From: Pelobates cultripes
Taxonomy: Eukaryota; Chordata; Amphibia; Anura; Pelobatidae
Assembly (NCBI GenBank): GCA_933207985.1
Contig: OW240913.1
Coordinates: forward strand, 266,313,201 to 266,377,200
Reading direction: 5' to 3'
Length of the DNA stretch: 64,000 nt
Shown: piece by piece, positions 55,045-64,000 of the stretch
How positions within the stretch are numbered: position 1 is the first letter of the stretch
Layout of the letters: every line of letters begins with the position of its first letter
The notes under the pieces: model-generated
What the model saw: the letters and a program-made list of their open reading frames with translations, nothing else
Database searches by the model: none
Told to the model about the DNA's origin: nothing
Made by a program: the position numbers and the translations under genes

Positions 55045-55544
55045 TGTAAGAGGAACACTATACTGTCAGAAATACAAACATGTATTCCTAAAATTATAGA
55101 GTTAAACTAACTGTTTAGGTGACCGCCTTCCCTCTGTGGAGTTAAAAGTTGATTTTACTTAAATTTTGTCTCTACCTGTGCCCTGCCTCCTTGGCTGAGA
55201 TTGTCAATCTTGATGATCTCAGCCAACCTGATGCTTTCCCATAGGAAAGCATTGGTAGGCTATTGTGCTGTGTGGCATAATGATGTGCCAATCAGAATCT
55301 GCTCTATCATTGAAAGAGGAGACACTGAATGTAGGTGCTGCACACTGTGCAGCACTGAGATAGGAAGCACCACTAGTGGCCATCTGAGTGACTGTCACTA
55401 GAAATGTTACTAGGCAGCAATGTAAACACTGCCTTTTCTCTTAAAAGGCAGTGTTTACAGTGCGAACACTACAGGGACAGACTGTAGACACCAGAGCCAA
55501 TGCATTAAGCTGTAGTGGTGCTGGTGACTATAGTGTCCCTTTAA
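55045..55544. mobile_element. TTAA MITE, copy 2
   Basis: The right end CTATAGTGTCCCTTTAA is intact. The left end AAGAGGAACACTATACTG is diverged. Internal words such as CTGCACACTGTGCAGCACTG match the other copies. Confidence 0.75.
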
Positions 55545-55768
55545 GTAACTCTATTAAAAAGGCTCAAAAGAAGAAAGTCAGAATAGCAAATTGCTTTGTG
55601 AATTGCTTGCTTCATTGCAAGCCTTCACGATTCTCATCAGCTGTCATTCAATGTAATCTGAGAGATTATACAGATGTAATCTTCATCTTCTCGCACGATG
55701 CCCAGTAGCTGCGAAATCCAGCCACCTCATGTGTAAACACTGATTGAAAACACTCCTTCCCTTTTCCA

Positions 55769-55805
<37 letters not shown>

Positions 55806-56486
55806 ATTTTTTTATATCATTGATGCAAAACAAAATTATGACATGATAGCATCCCATCCCTGTATTTACATACTCATATACACCATATACCAAGATGGGT
55901 TTTTTTTCCCTTCATTTTTTTTTTTCCAATTATGTTACATATGACATCCCTGACTGATTTCCAAGATATAACGCATGGTAATGAGCTGCCATTTGTGATG
56001 TAATGGAGTGTACTGCCAGTAAAATAATTGTAGAGGAACCCCCAGACGTGGACATGAAATAAGATCTCTTAACAGTTAAAATGACAGCAATTCAGCAAAC
56101 TGCCTAAAACCGTATATATGTCAGTTTGAAAATCTAAATCTGAAAAAAAAGTAAAAATTTGCATAAAAATTTATTTTTGAATCTGGAACGTTTTAGCTTT
56201 TTTTTCTGTTCTTTAATGGTAGGTTGCTAGAAAATGCAAGACATCATAAAGAGAATATGTTATTTTCTTAAATTTCAGAGCATACCTTTAGGATAAATCT
56301 GCATGGTTTATTCATCTAATAAGAAACTATTTTAAACAACTCCAACTAATGATCCTATCCTAAAAACTGCCCACACAAAAATGAACCCACAAAAATAGGA
56401 CAAAGATATGAAAAGTGACCCCATTTAATATTTTCATTTTTTAGCACCACTGCATTCTATGAAGTGAAACACCTCTGCCTCTAAAG
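55545..56486. other. Low-copy DNA with (TA)n
   Basis: A (TA)n microsatellite lies at about 55773-55800. No gene is seen. Confidence 0.6.
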
Positions 56487-56624
56487 CAGGGGTGCCCAAA
56501 AGGAAGATCCCCAGATGTTGTAGAACTACAACTCCCATGATGCTTTTAATACCTCTAGAATAGCAAAGCAGCATGGAAGCTGTAGTGCTAAAACATCAGA
56601 AGATCTACCTTTTGGGCACTTCTG
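56487..56624. mobile_element. 138-bp hAT MITE
   Basis: The ends CAGGGGTGCCCAAAAGG and CCTTTTGGGCACTTCTG are inverted copies with a few mismatches. A perfect 8-bp duplication CTCTAAAG flanks it at 56479-56486 and 56625-56632. Confidence 0.9.
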
Positions 56625-56679
56625 CTCTAAAGTGTGACACTTTAAGAGGGACCCAAACATTTTTTGAATGTTTTCTCTG

Positions 56680-56965
56680 TATAAGTGTATCACAGAGCTC
56701 CATAGCAATCAGATGCACAGTATTGGTAAATGAGTAAATCACAGGGCTCCAAAGCAATAAATCTCACATTAATGTGTGATATGTATCACAGAGCTCCATA
56801 CCAAAACAACACATAGAAATGTAATGTGTGTATCACAAAGCTCCATAGTAATCAAACTCACAGTTATATAAGGCATATGAGTATGTCACAGTGCTCCATA
56901 AATAAATCTCATAGTCATATGTGGTGTATGAGTATATCACAGAGTTCCATTGCAATAGAACTCAC
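56680..56965. repeat. Degenerate tandem repeat, about 50-60-bp units
   Basis: The phrase TATCACAGAGCTCCATAGCA recurs about five times with divergence. Confidence 0.75.
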
Positions 56966-56980
56966 AAAACTGCACTTAAA

Positions 56981-57573
56981 GTCACAGTAATGTTAAATGA
57001 CAATAAACATGTCTTAAATTAGTTTGCTTAAACATGTCTATATGTTGTAAATGGCTTGTTCAATTTCCTAAATCGCATCACTATCACCAAGTCATTACAC
57101 CACCTAAAATTCCTTCAACAGCCCAGACCCCATGTACCTTTTCCAGTCACACAATTAAAAGTTTGTAATTCTATTACTATTTCAATTGTTGAATTTATGT
57201 TTAACCTCATTTAACCTGTCCTTTGCGGGTGCCGCTGTCCTCTTCTGGCCGGCCCTCCTCTTCTTCTACTTCGCATGTGCGAGAGTACATCATTGAGGTC
57301 TATGCAGGATTCTGCTGTCTTGCAGGTTTCTGCTGGTGGGATCTTTCATAGACAGAGCCGTCAATCACTGGCAGTAGCAGCGTCCAGTGTAAAAAAGTGT
57401 AGGAAAAATGCGGAGACAAAGTAGTTCCTACTTTGTCTCAGTATATCTTTTGACTGGATTGGAATTTCACTGAAATTCCAACACAGTCAATATGAGTATT
57501 TCATATAGATTTTGTCATCATCATTTTATATTATATCATTTTGCAGGGGGAGCAATGTCAGTGCTGCTTTAAA
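56981..57573. mobile_element. Possible TTAA MITE of another family
   Basis: It starts TTAAAGTCACAGTAATG and ends AATGTCAGTGCTGCTTTAA. The ends are only loosely inverted. A related end, TTTAAAGCGGCTCTGGCACT, occurs at 60164. The interior shows a hairpin AAAGTAGTTCC / TACTTTGTCTC-like region around 57418-57440. Confidence 0.35.
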
Positions 57574-58009
57574 GTGAGAATACAAAGTGAATTAAAAATA
57601 AAATTAAACAATGCATGTTGGCAAGGAAGGGCCAGAAAAATAACATAACTGTAACCTAAATTTCAAATCGCTCCTATTGTGTATGGGCGCCTGGAGTGCC
57701 CTTTTAATCAGAGTAACCAAAATGCTTTAGATGTTGGTGGAGGTTTCTTCTTAATGTACTAAATTTACTGAATTAAAATGCTGATGAATCTTACCCATTA
57801 TATGTAATAACTACAAGCACCTGGTGCCAAAGCAATTAATTAATTTTTAATTTAATGACTTTTTTATTATGCCGCTGACCTAGAGTACTACTATTTATTT
57901 TATTGGTATACTAATTAAGGCAAAAAATTACGCTTTCTGTGGGTGCACTCAAAGCACAACGTGCAAGTACACAGCATTAATTCAAATGAGAGAAATATAT
58001 TAAAAAAAA
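57574..58009. other. Low-copy AT-rich DNA
   Basis: Nothing recognisable. Confidence 0.6.
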
Positions 58010-58345
58010 ACCTTGATGATCAATAGGATAGCATTGGGAGGCTATTGTGCATGGGCAGCAAAACGCTGCGCCAATTAGCATCTTCTCATAGAGATGCATT
58101 GAATCAGTGCATCGCTATAGGGAATGTTCAGTGCCTCCGTGCAGAATGTGGTGACACTGAATGTAGGGGCTGCACACTCTGCAGCACTGGACTTGGAAGC
58201 ACCTTTAGTGACCGTCTGAGTGACTGCCACTAGAGGTGTAACAAGCCATCAATGATAACACTGCCTTTCCCTTGAAAGGGCAGTGTTTACATTAAAAAGC
58301 CTGCATTAAGCTGTAGTGGTCCTGGTGACTACAGTGTATCTTTAA
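58010..58345. mobile_element. TTAA MITE, copy 3, left-truncated
   Basis: It lacks the left end and ends GACTACAGTGTATCTTTAA. The internal GGGCTGCACACTCTGCAGCA block matches copies 1 and 2. Confidence 0.7.
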
Positions 58346-59421
58346 ATGTAGAAATCCACACATCTTTGTCTTGCAGCTTGGTGCATCCATATTGGCTCCT
58401 ACCATTGTTATAAGCTTGTCCTCTGCACCTGGCAGTCAGCATAGAGAAAGTATATAGTGGAGACATTGTACAATGTGCCCTGGTCATGTCTGGCTGGAAT
58501 TGACCTGGATTGGGATTACTAAATAATTTAAAAGAAATACATATATCCCCTATTTTACCTTTAGTGTGATGATTATATCAGCAGTTGGTTCTTCCTAGCA
58601 GTACAAGTAATAGTATGGAGTTAGTACACAAGGGGCTGCACAGCATATAATCAATACCTTGCTATGTTTCATAGCTTTTGATGAGAGAGTTTATGCTGTG
58701 ACATGCACATGTTCATCCATAGCTATGTCTATCCATTAAAATATATTTATAAAGATGTCTTGCAAGTTTTTTCCCCTGTCTGGAACCCCTCTGCTTTAAT
58801 CCAAAACAGACTGGAGAATCCATTCCGAGATAGATACCATTCATGCTGTGAAAGAACCTTTTCGCACATGTAATTAATGGAAGAGAAAAGTGTGGTTTTG
58901 TATGTGTAATCAATAGGTGATTGGGTGCACTGTATAGTTTTTATTTGAAAGAAATTCCTGAATTTACTGTCACAGGTGTAATCCAGAAATCATGTTGGCG
59001 TTGTGCACCTCTGGTTGATTGATGCTCTGTAAAATTCTATTTTATTTGATACTGCTTGCTATTTTCAACCCTCCAGTATACCTGCACTCTAAAAGTAATG
59101 TTTGCAGTTCATGTTAGTTGGAATTTAAAGTAGACCTGTAGGGGTCCTGCTTTTTTCTACTTTTTACAGATTATAAAACCTGTATACAGATTGTCTTATA
59201 CATAAATCTGAAAGCATGTGGGATGTTATATACATAAGTCTGAAATTATTTTCATTTTTAATCCAGTAACCTTCAATATATGATACGCAAATTAACCTGC
59301 CGCATTCAGATCTATGCCAAGTGGACCGGCAGTTGTAAAGTATGAGATTGATTTGCATACAAATCCTCCTCTGTTGTGTACTAACTGTAAAAAAAAAAAA
59401 AAAAAAAAATTCATTATCATA
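58346..59421. other. Low-copy DNA
   Basis: No gene is seen. A poly(A) run of about 20 is at 59389-59409, just left of MITE copy 4. Confidence 0.6.
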
Positions 59422-59916
59422 TTAAAGGAACAGTTTAGTGTTAAGAATAGAAAGGTAAGATCATGTTCCTAACACTATTGTGCCCCTCTGCCCCCACTGT
59501 GGAATTCAAAAGGTTAAAAACACTTTAAACTCTTACATGATTCTGATGCCGAGGTCTCTCAGCACTTGCTGCATCTCCACCTCCTCCAACCTCATTGCGA
59601 GGGGGAATCGAATGTGCATGTGCCTTCCACAATCAATGTTTTCCTATGGGGTTTTACAAGACGCTGGAAGTCCTCATGCAAAGCATTAGGATGTCCAGTA
59701 TCTTTTCACAGAGTTAAACTCTGTGAAACTGCAGGAAGCACCTCTAGTGGCTGTCTGGTAGAACGCCACTACAGGCAGTATTAACCATGCAGTGTAAACA
59801 TTGCAGTTTCCATGAAACTGCAGTGTTTTCAGCTGTAGGGTTAGGAAGACAGGGACACTGTACCCAGAACACTTAAATGAGATGAAAAGGTCAGGGTGAC
59901 TACAGTGTTCCCTTAA
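59422..59916. mobile_element. TTAA MITE, copy 4
   Basis: It starts TTAAAGGAACAGTTTAGTG and ends GACTACAGTGTTCCCTTAA. TTAA lies at both ends. The internal hairpin GTTTCACAGAG-like words recur as GTTAAACTCTGTGAAACTGC. Confidence 0.75.
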
Positions 59917-61451
59917 CAGTTAACAAAATGCTGGAAACATGCCACAAAAAGATAAATCTACTCTCCTCTTTCTCCTCGCTTTTTTCTTATGTTCATTTTA
60001 ACCCCTCAGCAATACAACCTCATTTTACTTCTATGGAAATTATCGATATTGCCATTTGTAATATGTAATTATTCAACCATAATTTCAATCTGCCTCATTT
60101 ATTGTATCCACAAATATTATACATTGTTTTTCACAGTGAAGGAACCACAGTGAATTTCACATTTAAAGCGGCTCTGGCACTCCCCCCCAATTAATATTTT
60201 ATAAAGATAAAACCATTATCTACTTTGCCTTATGTATATTTGCTATGCCTGACAAAACCTAACAAAAGTTAGCACCCATCACACACTGCAGACATAAACA
60301 TATGTGGGCATTATACAATTCTATATAACAATGGTTTAATTATGTGTGGCTAGCTGCACCTCCTTTGTTGAATTAATTTTCCAAATTGCATGCTCAAAAA
60401 AAGGATAAAAAATTCACAGCGATTGTAGTGTAGCACTAGGCTGTGAGCTAGGAAGTGCAATAGCAGCATTATACATCTGAAAGCATAAGTTGAGCTATGA
60501 GCTGCTGTTTCTGCCAAACTCAGTCTTCTGTCCATTCATGACCATTTCATTGCAGGAAGTGTCAGTCTTGTACATTTTAGTATCCACTGTGCTTGCTGCT
60601 AGAAACTGGCAACTTCCTTTGTGATTTTATCATTCAGTCTGACAGCACAGATTCAGTGATCACTGCGGCAGAAAAGCCATGGAAGTGAAAATCAAACTGA
60701 ATGGTACTGGGAAACAGTCCCAGCATGGTTTGGCATCATCTCAAAGACATGTCCATAGCTGTAAAAAGACAGGTGGCTTATTTTGTTTCAGATGTAGCAA
60801 CCTGGTCTACAATGTTTATTTAACAGGCAGTGATACCTAAGCAGCGTTACAGCGATACCTCTTAGGGACTTTTTTTGATGCAGCCAAAAAGACTTCTTTA
60901 AAATACGTCCTGAAAAACACAACAGGGGTGTCCTTCAACACACTTTAGAAGATATGTGAGACCTGCTTAGATTCTGAAGCAAGTCGAACATATTCCTACA
61001 GTTATTTGGTATGATCATTATTTATCAAAACAAATGTATCTGCATGTTTATAGAGTCCTCAAGAAATAGGACTTTTTTTTTAAAACTCTTGTATTTTATT
61101 TGTTTTTGCATAACAAAATGCATGAATAACAAAATGCTGACATTTTGATGTAGGTACAGAATCTTTTGTTCATAAAAGCATATACACATAACATGTACAA
61201 GTTATACATAATTTCTCATAGCATTGGACATTGTCAAAATGCCGTCTATGTTATCGTTTAGACATCGTTTTGTAATGGATGGCAAGCTCTTTTTTTAAGA
61301 TGAAAAATTCAAGTTTGTCGGTTTGTTACCAACCCTACAATGGCCTAATAAAAGTCCCAGTTAAAATGGAGCCTTCACTTCTCTGGAACTTAAACCACCA
61401 AAAAAACATTGAAAATGATCTATAATTTGTGTTAGTCATATTTTCATGTGA
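59917..61451. other. Low-copy DNA left of the L1
   Basis: Mostly unique. It contains a solitary TTAA-MITE-like end at 60164-60183 and the small ORF at 60679-60840. No RNA gene is seen. Confidence 0.55.
60679..60840 (+). CDS. 53-codon ORF with strong start context, unknown
   Basis: The ATG lies in AAAAGCCATGGAA, an excellent vertebrate start context. The product starts MEVKIKLNGTGKQSQHGLAS and has CKKTGGLFCFRC, a possible C-X8-C-X2-C cluster, near its middle. No splice sites or homologue are recognised. Chance is a strong alternative. Confidence 0.15.
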   Translation: MEVKIKLNGTGKQSQHGLASSQRHVHSCKKTGGLFCFRCSNLVYNVYLTGSDT

Positions 61452-61466
61452 TGCTTTATTATTTCT
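61452..61466 (+). repeat. L1 target-site duplication, left copy
   Basis: TGCTTTATTATTTCT is repeated exactly at 63510-63524. Confidence 0.9.
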
Positions 61467-63509
61467 ATTTTTTTTTTTTTTTTTTCATCTTGGCAGGAAC
61501 AGTAAGACAAACGTTTTAGCATGCCGGCTTGTCCAAAAGCCTACTGTACGAATCAAACATATCTACTTTGTTATACATTAAATTATTCCATTACGTGATA
61601 GATATTCTTTCTTAGCTCAAATCTAGTGTCCACCAAGGATTATTTTATATTTTTTAAGAGAAATTAACTAAAAATGACAAAAAAAACGAATACCCATTGC
61701 GTACTTCTTACATTGTACCATTTGTTTTGCCTCACATTCTATAGCTACTGTGTTTATACAGCCTTCTAGTTCGGCCCTTTGTACCCGACGTACACATGGT
61801 CCCATGTAAAGCATGGGATACTAGTGAAGGAAGATGATAAAAGGAAAGAAAGGAAAAGATAGACATTTAGAAAGAGATGAGGGGGCGTGGGCACGCGCGG
61901 CGGAGGATGGGCCCCCTTCACTTGTATCTGTAATCCTGTTGCCACTGTCTAGGGCGACTATCCGTCATGCCTCCTCCGGCCTCCCGGCCCCTTGCAGGTC
62001 TCCTCTTGTTCTCTTCCCTATCCCAGTGGCCTGTTATCCCAGGGTTCCCATATTCTTTGGAACGCTACTGTGGTACCTTTTACCCTAGCAGTTAGATCAT
62101 CCATCAGTTTGTTATCCTTGATCCTGGGAATTACTCCCGCGAAGTTCGGGGCCTCCGGCGACAGCCACGTTGTAGCTATCGCTCTGCACGTGCTTAAAGT
62201 GATCTTATGCAGTAGTTTCTGCTCCATCCTGGTCCACCCCTCTAGTGACCTATTCAGCAATTATACACAGGGGTCTAGTGCTGGTGATCTATTAAAGATC
62301 TGTTGCACTAAGTTCTCGACCGATTTCCAGAATCTATTTATAATTGGGCATTCCCACCACATGTGTATATATGTTCCTCTATTTCTGCAGCCCCTCCAAC
62401 AGTCATCTGTGCTTATTTTGTGCATTCTAAAGAGCTTCACTGGTGTGGTGTACCACCGGAACATAGTTTTCCATGACTGCTCCTGAAGTGTCACGCACAT
62501 TGATGTATTTTTGTTTGCTTCCCAAATTTCCTGCCATTCAATACCCTCTAGAACCTCGCCCAGGTCCCGTTCCCACTGGTCGGTGTAAGACAATCTACCC
62601 CACTCTGTGTTTTCGGAGCTAACGTGGCCGTACAGCAGCGTTATTAATCCTTTAGGCGCCATCCTTGTTACGCACAACCTTTCATAAAAGGTCATTGACC
62701 TGCAGGCCGCTGCTTTAATGTGAGGTCGGCTGGAGAAATCCCTAAATTGCACGTATCTGAAGAAGTCTGAAGGTGTTAGATGATAGTGTTGCTTAAGATC
62801 GTCAAACTGTACTATTTCTCCCCCCTGAAACATGTGGTTTATCCTTTAGAGGCCTATCCTTTCTAGATTGCGGAACCCCCTCGCTGCCATACCCGGAGGG
62901 AAGGCTCTGTTACGGAACAGTGGCATTAATAGGGACAGTGAAGAGGCCAGGCCATATTTAATGTTTGTCGCATCTTATATACGTAGTGTGTTCAGTATTG
63001 CTGGGCATGTCACCCTGATCAATGGTCTGTGTTCCCACAGTACCCACATCGCGAACTGGGGGAGGTCTGATCCCACCATGAGAGCCTCAATGGCAACCCA
63101 TTTCCATTCATCCAGGGGAGAGTGTCACATAACCACCTGTGTCAGTTGAGCTGCGAGGTAATAAAAAAAAAGATTCGGCAGGCCCAGCCCACCTCAGTCC
63201 TTCCTCTTGTACAGTACCTGTCTGGAGATCCTATGTCTTTTGTTCTGCCATATAAAGTTCCCTATTGCTCGTTGTAGGGGTACCAGTTGTGTTTTTGTAA
63301 TGCGTATGGGTAACGTCTGGAATAATATGAGGATGCATGGGAGAATATTCATCTTGACGGAATGGATCCGTCCTATCCAAGAGATGGGTTTGTCCGTCCA
63401 TTTTTCTAAGTCCCTTATAAGAATTCGGAACATCGGTATGTAGTTTGCCGCATGTAGCTTGCTTGGGTCCGCTGTGTATTCCCAGGTATTTTAGGGAGTC
63501 TGTTTCCAT
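61467..63509 (-). mobile_element. L1 LINE, 5' truncated, minus strand, 15-bp duplication
   Basis: About 2.04 kb. The poly(A) tail is the T-run at 61468-61485. The 3' UTR runs to about 62018, and coding sequence to 63509. The perfect duplication shows that this is one insertion event with intact edges. ORF2 is nevertheless broken. Confidence 0.95.
62018..63509 (-). pseudogene. L1 ORF2 C-terminal part, broken
   Basis: It starts at METDSLKYLGIH (63509), the end of the RT domain, and after a frame change continues as EKWTDKPISWIGRIHSVKMN (63400s). Stops occur at 63194-63196 and at other sites in 62850-63190. The frame is then open from 62833 to a TAA at 62261-62263 and on to 62018 in the same frame. 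CWRGCRNRGTYIHMWWEC near 62340-62400 is the ORF2 C-terminal cysteine-histidine motif. Upstream RT catalytic motifs are absent because of 5' truncation. Confidence 0.9.
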
Positions 63510-63524
63510 TGCTTTATTATTTCT

Positions 63525-64000
63525 TTAACACATTTAATAAATATTCAGTAATTGATACCAAAGCACAATTCAATCCCGAGGAGAAGCAGAAACATAGTTT
63601 ATGTTAAGTCTTCCTTTTTTAGATATATATATACCCTAGGGAAAAGGGTACAACTTATAACAATGATTTGACGGGGAGTCAAAAGTGAGACACTTAGTTC
63701 TAGGATAGAGTTCAAAACAGCCGTGTAAATTTCTACAATTAATTTTATTTCTCAGACCTTATAAAACACATATTTGTTAAATATACAGGATTAGTACTAT
63801 TATAAATTCTGGGAAGCAATGCGTTCTCCCTTAATTGAGTAACACTCTCCATTGGAACTCAACGTGCATTTGGGTTTTTGGCTTGGTGAACTCATCTAAC
63901 AGATCTTTATCGCCATATTCGGAAATCAGTTTATTTACATTGGGTATTTACGTTCTTTGGAATCATGAGCAGAAAATATAAAATGTTGAACTTGACCATT
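63525..64000. other. Unassigned right end
   Basis: AT-rich, no gene or repeat recognised, with a short (TA)n at 63622-63632. Confidence 0.6.

Noticed and set aside
47761..61451. tRNA, rRNA or microRNA genes
   Set aside because: I looked for tRNA A and B boxes and long hairpins and found none that I can support by eye.

Overview
The window looks like a repeat-dense piece of an anuran (frog or toad) genome. I infer this from the mix of element families: a DIRS tyrosine-recombinase retroelement, L1, CR1 and L2 LINEs, a Penelope-like element, a chromodomain Ty3/gypsy element, a gamma/epsilon-type endogenous retrovirus (ERV), hAT elements, and several TTAA-flanked MITEs whose ends read roughly TTAAAGGGACACTATAG. 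I cannot name the species, and no host protein-coding gene is recognised with confidence.

Layout. 1-4000: minus-strand DIRS element, with an intact gag-like ORF and an RT-RNase H ORF that runs off the left edge without a stop. 4130-4640: Tc1/mariner transposase relic. 4840-8060: decayed plus-strand L1 ending in poly(A). 8061-11857: Penelope-like remains with a GIY-YIG domain and an 86-bp internal direct repeat. 11858-33856: a palindrome-rich repeat bounded by TTAA that acts as a landing pad. Nested in it are a short L1-like non-autonomous element (13588-15172), an ERV with 99.5% identical LTRs (15521-29988), and a hAT element (30637-33695) that itself holds a second hAT with an inverted minisatellite and a TTAA MITE. 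34140-37000: second copy of the L1-like non-autonomous family, split by a CR1. 37263-39149: possible hAT. 39546-47760: L2 LINE split by a complete chromovirus (40683-46050). 47761-61451: mostly AT-rich low-copy DNA with MITEs, minisatellites and one CpG-rich stretch near 49.0-49.55 kb that could be a promoter or first exon. 61467-63509: 5'-truncated minus-strand L1 with a perfect 15-bp target-site duplication. The last 0.5 kb is unassigned.

The ERV has a tRNA-Gly-type primer-binding site, 4-bp ATAA duplications, an intact Gag and one intact Env. Its centre holds two near-identical 4.33-kb pol-env segments on either side of a 100-N gap. This is more likely an assembly artefact or two merged haplotypes than a real tandem structure. 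The chromovirus has a canonical GGGAAAC slippery heptamer in its gag/pol overlap.

I did not find a convincing new biological system. The most unusual things are the two independent insertions into palindrome centres, the giant inverted minisatellite inside a hAT element, the run of three foldback hairpins at the left end of the TTAA repeat, and the previously unassigned L1-like non-autonomous family with two copies here.
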